Source: Lichtheimia corymbifera B2541 (Eukaryota; Mucoromycota; Mucoromycetes; Mucorales; Lichtheimiaceae). From it: DNA of 54,317 bases. The stretch is taken from the NCBI GenBank assembly GCA_000697475.1, contig JNEU01000983.1, forward strand, positions 1 to 54,317, given 5' to 3'. Of this stretch, positions 1 through 9,780 are shown one piece after another; position 1 is the first letter of the stretch, and the number at the start of each line of letters is the position of its first letter. The notes under the pieces were generated by a model, which did not search any database, was not told the DNA's origin, and worked only from the letters and a program-made list of their open reading frames with translations. Made by a program: the position numbers and the translations under genes.

Positions 1-397
1 ATAGCACCATGCTTTCAACATATGTAAAAACGAGAAAGTGTATTTATCTCTAAACTTTACAATGAAACATGGGGTCTTCAATCGAACAATATTGCTCGCC
101 TGGGTGTAGCGCACCTTGGGTGCAAGTTTCACGATCGCCGTGGCCGATCTCAGTATCACCCGATGTCACCACCAGCCAAAGTGAATCAGGTCGCCCTCTT
201 GAATTTTTTTTCGACGAGGTTGGTGGTGACATTGGGTGAATCTGAGATCGGCCACGACGATCGTGAAACTTGCACCCAAGGTGCGCTTCACCCCGACGAG
301 CAACTTTGTTCGATTGAAGACCCCACGTTTCATTGTAGAATTTTTAGTTATGGGCACCTTTATGTTTTACATATGCTGTAAGCGTGGTGCTATATGG
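1..397. repeat. Large imperfect palindrome (foldback/MITE-like), cut by the window edge
   Basis: Bases from about 1 to 178 are repeated in inverted orientation from about 219 to 397, with a spacer of about 40 bases. Shared blocks include CAATGAAACRTGGGGTCTTC, GGTGCAAGTTTCACGATCG and ATGTCACCACCA. The outer part (ATAGCACCA... against its complement near 395) still matches at base 1, so the left arm probably continues outside the window. Both strands carry short open frames that are mirror images of each other, so they are not genes. The arm core resembles the tandem monomers at 8.9-9.8 kb. No transposase or target-site duplication is visible. Confidence 0.75.
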
Positions 398-833
398 CAA
401 GTGGACTTTGTTGATTGTCAAGTGGCTAGACTCCAAGAGTCAAAGATGCAGAAGGGCGTGTTTGCGTACTACAGCCGTTTGGGCTGGGTTGGAAAGGTCA
501 ATCCTGTTGGTGGAAACCTGCATGATGGATTCACTCCGCCTTGTGAGCAGCTTGCATCACAAAGCTTTATGATCCAGCCTAGGCACCAATAGAGGGAAGC
601 GATAAATGAAGCACGAAGGACGACATGTATGAACTGATAAATTGGTGATACCGCACGATGGTCGGCTCATGTGGTGATGAAATCAACAACACAAAGAGAA
701 CACTGATACACATACACAAGTATAATTTCAATATGTCTAATGATTCCTTTACTTTTATTAAAGCTAGTAGTACTTTCAAGCAGAGGAGGATGAAGGATAT
801 ATATTATGTACAAGATGATGATAAGCAAGTGGA
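398..833. other. Intergenic, nothing recognised
   Basis: This stretch lies between the palindrome and the 3' end of the threonine aldolase gene. It has no frame with a recognisable protein. The part next to 834 presumably holds the 3' untranslated region of that gene. Confidence 0.5.
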
Positions 834-2224
834 TCAAGCTGCACCAGCTGCAGCAACTTGTTCTGGATCGGCATTGGCACGTGCTTGGATAGCTTCACGG
901 ACACCTTCAATAAGCGTATCGACAGCCTTTTTATCGACTTGATGATGGAGCACAATACGAGATTTGGATCGCATACCACCAATCTTGACATTCTTGCGTA
1001 GCAGTACAGGTACAAGGTCACGTTGTATATCCAAGCCAAGGTTCTTGCCATCGATAAGGACCATGTTGGTGTGCACAGGCACTTGCAATTCGAGACCCAT
1101 ATTCACCAAATGATCAGCCAAGTAGCGAGTAAGCTTGTGCGTCTCGGGCATAGTAGGGACCACATTTTCAATGCAATGCTTTGCTACAGCGGCCAAACCG
1201 CCGACTTGACGCCAACCACCACCAAACAACTTGCGGAAATGACGTGCACGATGGATAAATTCATGAGAACCAACAAGGATGGATCCAATAGGAGCACCCA
1301 CACCCTTAGATAAGCACAATGACATGCTATCGAATTGAGCACCATAGTCCTTGAGTGGGGTACCTGTGGCCATATGGGCATTCCACAAACGAGCACCATC
1401 CAAATGCATGGCCAAACCACGGCTACGAGCCAATTCAGAGATCTTGCGGATTTCATCCAATGGGAAAATGAGACCGCTCAAGGTATTCTCCAAAGAAACA
1501 ACCCGTGTAGGAGCAGTGTGGATATCCGCATCAATGAGGTTGCCTTCAATTTCCTCGGCAGTGACATGGATACCGTTCTCACAAATAACAGGGCTCACTG
1601 AAGCACGAGAATGGAATGCAATACCACCTGCTTCCCAAAGGAAAACGTGCGAACGTGCATCACATACAACCGAATGAGGGGGATGGGACAAGTGTGTACG
1701 CAAACCAAGCTGGTTTGTAAGAGTGCCACTGGAACAAAAGAGACCGGCTTCATGACCACAAAGATCAGCAACATATTCTTCAAGCTCCTTGGTACTACGA
1801 TCCTCCTATATAGAAAAAAAGCCCATGTTAGTTGACAAGAATGACATGTATACCACAAAATACTACTTGCTTCAAACACGTCATCACCTCTGGATGCATT
1901 CTTCATCACCTCAAACATCTCATCGGTAGGAGCAGTAACGGTATCACTGCGAAAATCATAAAACTTGCCATCCGCTTGAATTGCCTTGTGGGTTTGATCA
2001 TTATGCAAATTGGTTTGGATATAGAGATGGGAGGCAGGGGTTGTTGAAAAGGAACGTCTTGCAGTTGCTTTGGGAAAATTAGTTTCATGACAAAATAAAT
2101 ACACAGAGGATGATGGATTACCTGTCAACAATGCATGTGGTCGCAAGGAAGCAATGCTTGACATGCGAGTTCGTGCAACAAGGGACGTGCGCGCCAACTT
2201 GAAAGTTTCGCCTGTAAAGGACAT
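834..2224 (-). CDS. GLY1: Low-specificity L-threonine aldolase, possibly mitochondrial
   Basis: PLP enzyme that cleaves L-threonine or L-allo-threonine to glycine and acetaldehyde. The reading has two exons, 2224-1871 and 1805-834, giving 441 aa. After the presequence come the family motifs FYDFRSDTVTAPT, GDDVFE/EDRSTKELE across the splice site, the glycine/serine region CSSGTLTNQ, HLDGARLWN (PLP-ring aspartate) and SLCLSKGVGAPIGS with the Schiff-base lysine. The intron (1806-1870) begins GC, not GT (donor GCAAGT); every GT donor nearby runs into a stop. The N terminus is rich in Arg/Ser/Ala and ends RRSFSTTP, which looks like a mitochondrial presequence. A 54-base in-frame stretch (about 2069-2122, GTAATC...AAAG) could be retained or spliced, so the N-terminal length is uncertain (441 or 423 aa). 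Confidence 0.92.
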
Positions 2225-2397
2225 GGTTTTTCTAAAAGAGGTTCCACTCTGTAAAGAAGTTTTTTTTATGGTAGGTGGCTTTATACCTTGAAAAAAAAAA
2301 TGACTGCTGTTGATTCCAATCGCCGATTGACCATGGATTACTCATCTTTCATCACAGTCATTGGCTTGGTTTCCCGTACCTGAGTAATGGAAAAATT

Positions 2398-2736
2398 TCA
2401 TTGGGAATTGACACTGATATGGCGGGAAATGCAGGGAACCATCGTCCCATTTTTTTGTTTGCACTGCACCAGGATGTCGTGACAAGCATCCATTTTCTTT
2501 AAAGTCAGCAGCATTCTAGCTCTGTGAAGAACATCAAAGAACAAGGATCTTGGTGCTGAGTTGATCTCAGATGCTTTAACATGCTTGAGGATGAAATTAA
2601 TCAGCACAAGGTGAGGAACAGTATATAACAAGCACATTTCATTCTCATTTTCATTTAAAAGATAATCTGCTGCCTCAGTAGGATCAATTGGAGTTTGTAT
2701 AGTTTTTTCTTTCTCATAATCCTTGGATTCGTTCAA
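2398..2736 (-). CDS. Hypothetical protein, possible small gene
   Basis: Open frame of 112 codons with an ordinary protein-like composition: acidic N terminus, a hydrophobic middle (LLYTVPHLVLINFIL) and a cysteine-containing end. I recognise no family, and no clear introns extend it. It sits between the 5' end of the aldolase gene and an intergenic region. It may be a real small gene, a remnant exon or chance. Confidence 0.3.
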   Translation of the reverse strand: MNESKDYEKEKTIQTPIDPTEAADYLLNENENEMCLLYTVPHLVLINFILKHVKASEINSAPRSLFFDVLHRARMLLTLKKMDACHDILVQCKQKNGTMVPCISRHISVNSQ

Positions 2737-3839
2737 AAGAATTCATCAAGGGCAACAATACAAGGAGTCACTGAAACGTGCAAGCCACGTTAAAATGTGC
2801 GGGGAACGTCAAGTAAAAGTTGTGGTACAACGAGTTGAGCCCGGTGTTGCATTAACATCACCCCCTACATACGTCTACTTTTCCGTGGCAAACACGCTGC
2901 TGCATCATATTGAAACCAGTGACGTTTAGGCGACGGGCGTCTATATCTATCTGCGCGTGCTATCTACGCATATACGATCCTTGAATGTGGGGAAGAACAG
3001 TATTGTAGCATGCCCCTCTTCATTATTGCCATTTTCATCCCTTTCCTCGTGTATATAACAAAGTGTACTGTGGTTATCAATCTTGCAATATGCCATCAAA
3101 TATTGGTAGTCGTTTTATTCATGATCATCAAAGAGCTATTTCATTGTTCAATGGCTATCATTGTACGAAGCTGGTATAGGTGAAAATGATGGTTGTGCTT
3201 TTCCCCAGTTTATATATGCTGCCATGAATCTTGATGATAGACGATAAAGACGTTATCCATCATATGACTGTGGCCATTGGAAGAAGGATCTTCAAATAGC
3301 CGAGCCTCACTGGAATGTTGGATATTGTTGCCAGGGGGGCCAAGCAGCACACGAACTCTAGTCATTCAAACAGCCTTTGCACTTGAACAATGTCGTCCTT
3401 CCGCTCCAATCTCAAAGCTCATCTGCGGCATGACTCTGATTGTAGCTGTCGTCCGGAGTTGCCATGGCAAAAATTGTAAGGAAGACGTATAAAGCAAAGC
3501 AGGCTTGCACCAAGTCAATGCATCCTCTTTAATTAAATCTCAGTTAATCCCATCCTTGATATCAGTAAATTACGATAAACTTGTAGGCTATTTCAACAGT
3601 GAGAAGAACATTACTTATGGTGGGTCGTTTCAGACAGCAATATAAAATGTTGTTGTACAATACTGACTAGTGAGCTTTTCACAACCAAAAAGTCATGCTT
3701 TGGATTACCGCCAGGGGTTAGTACAAGCTGGGGAAGAGGGAGCGTGCGCCATGCAACAACGACACACGACTCTAATAAAAAGAACCCTGCTCACACCTTT
3801 AGGATCCATCTTTTTCTCCTTTTTTAATTCCACATCATC
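2737..3839. other. Intergenic, with a TATA-like site and weak coding-like fragments
   Basis: About 1.1 kb upstream of the secreted cysteine-rich protein. A TATA-like GTATATAAC occurs near 3052. Between about 3090 and 3490 several frames give protein-like fragments (for example GENDGCAFPQFIYAAMNL and HWNVGYCCQGGQ), but they are broken by stops and belong to no family I recognise. They could be a decayed gene. Confidence 0.3.
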
Positions 3840-4175
3840 ATGAAACTCTTGTCGACTGCTTTTGTTGGTACAATCGTTCTTCTTGCCAGCGTTTCTCTTG
3901 CCGCACCAAGCTCTCAAAAGCCTCAAGTGGTTGAAGGCGGCCATTCATGCTATGCTTCCCATGACAACCCATTAAAAGGACTTGCAACTTGCCAGAAATT
4001 ATGTGACCAAAAAGGACTTCAGCCAATGTGTGTTGATGGAGCTTGCTACTGCACCAACGTAGGCGACGGTGATTGTGAATCAGATAACGGCGAAGGATGT
4101 AAAGCGGTTTGCAAAGAGCTCAACCGAGAAATGACTTCCTGCAACAAGAACCAATGTAGCTGTAAAGAGCAATAA
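3840..4175 (+). CDS. Small secreted protein with two tandem defensin-like (CS-alpha-beta) cysteine frameworks
   Basis: A single exon of 111 aa. Residues 1-22 form a clear signal peptide (MKLLSTAF..., hydrophobic core VGTIVLLASVSLAA), so the product is probably secreted. The mature part has 12 cysteines in two sets of six: C37-x13-C51-x3-C55-x8-C64-x4-C69-x1-C71 and C79-x7-C87-x3-C91-x9-C101-x4-C106-x1-C108. The CxxxC plus CxC spacing is the hallmark of the cysteine-stabilised alpha-beta fold of defensins and related antimicrobial or toxin-like peptides, so this looks like a two-domain defensin-like protein. The activity (antimicrobial, toxin-like, inhibitor or surface protein) cannot be read from sequence. 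The first ATG after the leader is used. Small cysteine-rich proteins can fit this spacing by convergence. Confidence 0.8.
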   Translation: MKLLSTAFVGTIVLLASVSLAAPSSQKPQVVEGGHSCYASHDNPLKGLATCQKLCDQKGLQPMCVDGACYCTNVGDGDCESDNGEGCKAVCKELNREMTSCNKNQCSCKEQ

Positions 4176-4366
4176 TAAAACTAATACCACCATATACAAT
4201 GCTTCCGTATCAACAGCGTATTGAATGTTTACTCAATGATGATGGGTGTAATTAACATGTGCATTAAGATGTTGATAATAATGGTACAGCTTGGTGGTGA
4301 ATAATGGATAGTAATTTCAGGGGTAATCTAGCTATCCCGTAAACGTGTTGATGGCGGTGTCGGCGG

Positions 4367-5553
4367 TTAGAACTCCTCAGATTCCACCACTAATCCACAC
4401 TCCACACAAGTTTCGGTTGTTGCTCCAGTATCAGGATCCTCCACGGGTGAACCAAAGACATGCTTGTGTGGTCCTTCTTGACGTTTACGTTCCCATGAAC
4501 TTGTCATTGTCCGCCGACGTAGATCTATCATTTCAAAAGGTCAAGCTCTATTCAGATGTATCAATCCTTGTTATTTACCTGCCAGCTTCTCCTTGAATCT
4601 TTTGTCTTTTTTCTCCTTCTTTTGCGCTTCACGTCGTTCGTATTCTGCATCCAATCCTTCTTCTCCACCCCACTTTTTGAAAGCATACTCTTCCACCTAT
4701 AAATCTGACGTGAGCTTGCTATACCTTGAACCCAGGTGGATCATGACAACGTACCATTTCACGAACATACAACATCATGTTGTTCCAAGTCGCCTTTCGT
4801 GGATTAGGTTTTGACCAGTGGGGCAATAACTCTGTATCGCGGAGCTCAGCTAGAAATATCGATCGTTAACCTTAAATGCGCCTTTCTTCTTTGTTCTTCG
4901 ATATACTTACGATCTGTCAAGAGATAATCCTATTAAGAAAACAAGTATCAATTATCATTGATCATGCCATTGTCTTGTCATGTAGACTACTTGCCTCTTT
5001 AGCTTCTGTCTTTGTAATCAAGCTATAACGCTCCGGATACTTTTCCTTGCATCGAGGACACACGGACATATGAAACACCTGGAAGAATATGGGATCCACG
5101 TCCTGCGAGCCACAATCACGGCATTTTGGATTTTCAGAAGGATCAGACGACATTGCTATATAGCGTCATTGAGCTAGTGTCCATGCATTGTATACGACAA
5201 AGAGACATACGAATAAATGGCGAGATCTTTGTTGCTTCTTCTCGTCGACTCTTAATAAGCTTGTCTTCTCTTGTTTCTTCAATCATGAAACCACCTTTGG
5301 TGTCCACCATGGTGCTCAGATCGTATTCATAATACTTTGTCCATCGTGCACGTTTTGGTCGTTTCGACTCTTGTTCTTCTCGCTGTCGTTTAGCTTTGAG
5401 TTTCTCCAAGGCCTTTGCCTTGTTTTCTTCGATGCGTTTCCGCTGCTCTTCAGTGAGGCGACTGCTACTGCTGCTGCTACTCGCATGTTGTTGTTCACCC
5501 GTAGTAGTAGTAGTGGGTGGGGGTGTGGTATTATTATCAATAGTGTTACTCAT
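4367..5553 (-). CDS. RAD14: Nucleotide excision repair damage-verification protein XPA/Rad14
   Basis: XPA/Rad14 binds damaged DNA and helps assemble the excision repair complex. Six exons (5553-5211, 5155-4995, 4929-4911, 4849-4755, 4696-4579, 4524-4367) sum to 894 nt, 297 aa. The N terminus is low-complexity (Thr, Ser), followed by a basic helix (RLTEEQRKRIEENKAKALEK). The zinc finger is CRDC...CPRC, then TKTEAKE/DYLLTD, the DNA-binding region LPHWSKPNPRKATWNNMMLY, VREMVEEYAFKKWGG, and a C-terminal TCVECG segment typical of XPA. Exon 3 is only 19 nt. The intron before it (4930-4994) starts GC (donor GCAAGT); a GT alternative one codon later leads to a stop. Rad4/XPC, which acts earlier in the same pathway, is at 40-43 kb. 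Confidence 0.95.
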
Positions 5554-5635
5554 GAATGAATGAAAGAAAAGTGCGGCATGATAAATCCGCAGCAATCCCA
5601 CTGAAGCGAGTGAGGCTTTATTGTTTCTGATTGAT

Positions 5636-6370
5636 TTAAGTAGCACGCTGCGCCATCTTAAAGTAGTCTTCCAATGGACCCTTATTGGGGACATACTTGA
5701 TATAACTACCATCACGTACGACTTTGCCTTCCTTGCGAGCAGCAATGTATTGTTCACGCGTAAGAGGAGTGAAGCCCCACTTGTTAGAAATGAAGATCTT
5801 TTGTTGACCAGGGAACTTGTACTTGCAACGACGCAAAGCTTCAAGCACGACTTCCTTGTGATGATCCTTGGTACGCACCGAAAAGATAATTTGACCAATG
5901 TTCACTCGTGCTACAAGACCATTGGGTTTGCCAAATGCACCACGCATTCCTTGCTGCAAACTAGTATGTCGGAGAGAGAGTGTGTGTGTGTGTGTTATTA
6001 CAAATCAGGGTCATCATCATCATCAGGTGGATATACTTTACCGGTCAGCACCAGCACACGACAACATTTTGTTGATACGAGTGACATGGAAAGGATGAAC
6101 ACGGACACGCATGTGGAAAGCATCTTTACCAGCATTCTTGGAAATGTACTTGTTGGCACAAATGCGACCTGCTTCCAATGCTTCAGCAGAAAGCTGCTCG
6201 TATTCATTGGAGACAAGATGGATGCAAAGTGGATAGGTATCAACGGATGCCTTCTTTTTACCCAAGTCGTAGATTCTAAGCTTGGGGTCGGGTACACCAC
6301 GGCAGTATCTGCTCTTGGGGTAAGGCTTGTTCTTACAATAGCGGTAGCAACGAGCGGGACGGCGGCCCAT
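5636..6370 (-). CDS. RPL10: 60S ribosomal protein uL16 (RPL10)
   Basis: Large-subunit protein near the tRNA corridor. Two exons (6370-6042 and 5960-5636) give 217 aa. It starts [20 protein letters not shown], contains [48 protein letters not shown] across the intron, VRTKDHH and a C-terminal [12 protein letters not shown]. The length is normal for the family. The 5' leader contains an intron at about 6376-6446 (GTGAGT...TTGACAG) that ends five bases before the ATG. eS10 lies upstream on the same strand, but each has its own leader, so they are separate genes. Confidence 0.97.
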
Positions 6371-6375
6371 GATTT

Positions 6376-6446
6376 CTGTCAATGCAGAATACAGAAAATT
6401 AGGCCATGATGTAACATTGCTTGTCATTCACTTTTCATCCACTCAC
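6376..6446 (-). other. 5'-leader intron of the uL16 gene
   Basis: A GTGAGT donor and a TTGACAG acceptor bracket 71 bases just before the start codon. The inference rests on splice-site fit alone. Confidence 0.55.
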
Positions 6447-6780
6447 CAAATACTCCTTTTTATTGAAAGGTAAAAAAGAAAAAAAAAAGACACAGGAAAG
6501 GAGACGCTGATGGTAACGAGATTTTTTATACCATATGGGAAATGCGACCTGGGCACCATGTCTACGTCACAAGGAACTTTGGCTGCATAAGGAAGCCCGT
6601 TTAACACTGTGACATACTATACTAGCCTCCTGCATGTTGTACATACACCACACCATCCAACTTTACTCTCTCACTGTGTTTGTTACTCACGCTTGCCACA
6701 AAATATAACGGATGTTGTTGTTGTGTTGTGTTCCTTTTTTTATTATTCTGGGAGAGAAAAAAGAACGGTTGCTATTTCCT

Positions 6781-7486
6781 TTACTCGCGACGACCACGAC
6801 CTAAAACAAAAAACGCCATGCATATGAGTAATCCATCCTTCCATTTATGCAATTTCATCATCATCCACTTACCAAAGCCACCACGGAACTCGGGCTTGAA
6901 ATCACCAGAGGCACCTTCCTTGCGGCGGTAGTCATCACGGTCACGGCGACCACCTTCACGACCTTCACCACCGACTATATAGATAGATCCATGATGAGTG
7001 ATATACATAAAGAGAGAGGGCATAATCAAATATGAGATGACTTACAAGCACGACGAGGAGCAGCAGGGCGAGCAGTCTTCTTGAGAGTGGCAGGAACAAT
7101 CTCTTGAGGAAGGGGGAGGGCTATATTGCATAATCAACGTTCAGTGTATGTCGTTCGAAAAGTGTGTCGTTTGGGTCGTATTGGTTGAAACATACATTCA
7201 CGGAGATAGTCGATACCCTCGTTGGTGAGAGTATAGTAGTACCATTGCCACGAGAATTGGGTCTTGACAAGGCCCTTAGAGGTCAAGGATTGCATGGACT
7301 TGATAACTTCAAGGTTAGGGACATCAATTTCAGGATGCTTGGCAAGGTTGAAATCCTTGGGAGCGACCAAAGCACCGTCTACAATACAACATTATTATCC
7401 CATTCGTCTGATAAAGAAGGTGCGTGGTGCTTACCCTTGAAAAGAGTCTCGTAAATGAGCTTACGGTTTTGCTTTTGAATAAGCAT
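6781..7486 (-). CDS. RPS10: 40S ribosomal protein eS10 (RPS10)
   Basis: Small-subunit protein at the beak of the 40S head. Five exons (7486-7435, 7378-7196, 7120-7046, 6974-6873, 6800-6781) sum to 432 nt, 143 aa. The winged-helix domain begins MLIQKQNRKLIYETLF and contains LEVIKSMQSLTSKG, QFSWQWYYYTLTNEGIDYLR and LPQEIVPATLKK. The tail is the usual Gly/Arg-rich eS10 end (GGEGREGGRRDRDDYRR...FGRGRRE). The last exon is 20 nt. The start is the first Met of the conserved domain. A further intron lies in the 5' leader. Confidence 0.96.
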
Positions 7487-7498
7487 ATTGTCCCTGTG

Positions 7499-7657
7499 CT
7501 AATAGGTGTATCATATATCATGTCAGTACAAGCCATCCTCTTTCATCCATTCTTGTTCATCACTCATCCATCCTTCTTGTTCTCCATTCATCCATCTGAT
7601 ATCATCTCTGTCTCTCTCCATCCATCCATCCATCCATTCTCCACACATCTTACTTAC
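7499..7657 (-). other. 5'-leader intron of the eS10 gene
   Basis: The donor GTAAGTAAG and an acceptor CTATTAG enclose 159 bases ending 12 bases before the ATG. It is longer than coding introns nearby and contains an irregular ATCC/CATT microsatellite (about 7553-7640). Confidence 0.6.
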
Positions 7658-8344
7658 AGCTGATGGAAGAGGGAGTTCACAATAGGCAATCGTTGGGAAT
7701 TTACTACCGCGAACGCAGCCGGGCTTCTCTTGCCTGATTCGCCAATACTGGCACCCCCGCCCCCATTGGATAGAAAACCCAATGTCTACATGTATCATTC
7801 ACTGCACCCAAATAGCTATCTATCGTCGTATATCTATTTTACACAATCTAAATATCAAAAGAAGAACACACTATGACGTTCTAATACACAATGAATCCAT
7901 CCAACACTTGATCCTATCCTTCTTTCTTCCTTTGTCACAGCAATACAATCCATCAAGTATCCACACACGACAGGGACCTCCCTTACACGATAGAAACTCG
8001 CAAATGGTTGGCCAACACAATCTCGGACTCGCATAAAGCAACCCTTTAATCCAACATTATTCACAAGAGATAGATTGAGAGGCACAGTGATATATATCGA
8101 TACGGGAAGAGTTCTATCCTTTGGGCTCCCATTGTGCAAAGGTGAATGGATGGATGTGGTGTGGCGAATCATGCACAAAATATGTTGCCATGGAAAGGGT
8201 GTAACATCGGATAATTGGATGCACCAATCGTTCAGGATGAAACGTCAAGGTCAAATTGACAATGGATGCATAAGAACAAGGTCCTTTCTCTACGCGTTGT
8301 ATATCTCCATCCCTTACATCCCATATACCAAACCAATATTCAGA
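7658..8344. other. Promoter/leader of eS10, then unrecognised sequence
   Basis: The part next to 7658 should hold the transcription start region of eS10. The rest has no recognised gene; small open frames on both strands look like chance. Confidence 0.4.
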
Positions 8345-8892
8345 TCCATATCCATAACAAGTTGTATATATTGAAACAAGTTGCTACGCGTGAATAAAGC
8401 TGCTTTTATATAATGGCTATCTGCTGTCCACGTGAACAAGGCTGCAAGACAAGTTGCTGCAGGAAACCTGAGACAATGGAGTGAAGACCTTGCTGGTGGC
8501 AACTGCTGCTATGTTTGGTCGTGTCGACGAGGGTGCAAGAACGTGTGTTGTAGTAGGAGTGACAAGATTGTAAATGCTGTATGAGACATTGCAATAAAGA
8601 CTTTGCTAATAGCAACTGCTGGAACGAATGCTGTTGCGTTTGTTCATGGCAGAGGAGAGTGTACAAAAGAACGAGCAGTGTCAAGGAACGCGGGTGTTGT
8701 AGTGTGGTGCACATGCCATGGACTTGCCATTCAGTCAAAGACAATAGGATCAAGGCATTCGTAGGATTGACATGATGGGTTGAAGCAGGACAATCGTTCG
8801 CAGGTGGCAGTTGTACTTGAATGGGGCGACAGTTGAGAATGGGAAGAAGAGGCAAGAAGTCGGGGGTGGAAGAGCTGTCAGGCACACCATTA

Positions 8893-9242
8893 ATTTCCGT
8901 CCGCTCATCATCTCTCCTATATTTGGACCGTCCAATTCATAGCAACATCATAATGAAGCATACGATTTTTAAATGAATGGGATTGATCAGCATGACCCAG
9001 CGGATCTTCTGACCAAGTTTGAGATTCGAGATGGGAAATCCCAAGGTTATTCATACTAAATGACATTTCATGAATTTGGTCGCATACCCAATTTCCGACC
9101 AGCATAGCCAAACCCGCATTATACCCTCCCATTCAAAATCCTTAAATGAAGTATGATGTCTTTATGAGAACAAAGTTGATCAGCATATCCAAAAGCATCT
9201 TGTGTGAAAGTTTCAAGTCTGTAGTGGGCAATCTTGAGGTCA
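8893..9242. repeat. Higher-order repeat unit, copy 1
   Basis: It starts near TATATTTGGACCGTCC and carries AAGCATACGATTTTTAAATG, TTGATCAGCATGACCCAGCG and CATTATACCCTCCCA. It is nearly identical to 9430-9780. It consists of two monomers of about 180 bases, each with an AATGAAG start and TTGATCAGCAT 25-30 bases later. Confidence 0.85.
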
Positions 9243-9289
9243 TGGGCTGTCCGCCTTACTTTTATTCTCATCCGTTCATCGTCGGACGC

Positions 9290-9430
9290 CCGCATTTAAT
9301 TTCTCACAATGAAGCCTGCGACTTTTATTTGAATGGAGTTGATCAGCATGTCGTAGCCCACGGCCTGACCAAGTTTCGCAGTGGGAGATCGACAATCGCG
9401 GGGGTGTGCACTATGCACCCTACTTGCGTT
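9290..9430. repeat. Extra diverged monomer between the two higher-order repeats
   Basis: It has the same landmarks (CAATGAAGC, GTTGATCAGCATG, GACCAAGTTT), but the rest has diverged, so it looks like an older or different monomer type. Confidence 0.65.
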
Positions 9431-9780
9431 CCGTCCGTCCGTCGTCCCCACTATATTTGGACCGTCCGATTCATAAAACATCATAATGAAGCATACGATT
9501 TTTAAATGAATGGGATTGATCAGCATGACCCAGCGGATCTTCTGACCAAGTTTGAGATTCGAGATGGGGAATCCCAAGGTTATTCATACTAAATGACATT
9601 TCAATGAATCCGGGCGGGTGCCCAATTTCCGTCCATCATAGTAAACCCCACATTATACCCTCCCACTCAAAATTTGTAAATGAAGCGTGGGTTCTTTATT
9701 AAGACAAAGTTGATCAACATGTCCAAGAGCATCTTGTGTGCAAGTTTGAGGTTCGTATGGGCAATATCATAATCATGAGC
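9430..9780. repeat. Higher-order repeat unit, copy 2
   Basis: Direct repeat of 8893-9242 at an offset of about 536 bases. The match is closest over the first 170 bases and weaker in the second monomer, where AAATGAAGCGTGGG resembles the palindrome arms at 1-397. Confidence 0.85.

Noticed and set aside
166..381. Short open frames on both strands within the left palindrome
   Set aside because: They mirror each other across the palindrome, so they are a by-product of the inverted repeat.
3087..3492. Protein-like fragments upstream of the cysteine-rich gene
   Set aside because: They are broken by stops in all frames and match no family I know; noted only in the intergenic entry.
4990..4994. GT donor alternative in the XPA intron (GTAGTC)
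   Set aside because: Using it puts a TGA in the next exon; the GC donor keeps the family pattern and the total frame.
8406..8885. 159-codon minus-strand frame in the foldback arm
   Set aside because: It is low-complexity (His, Gln, Leu, Cys), lies in a repeat arm, and the other arm does not keep the frame.
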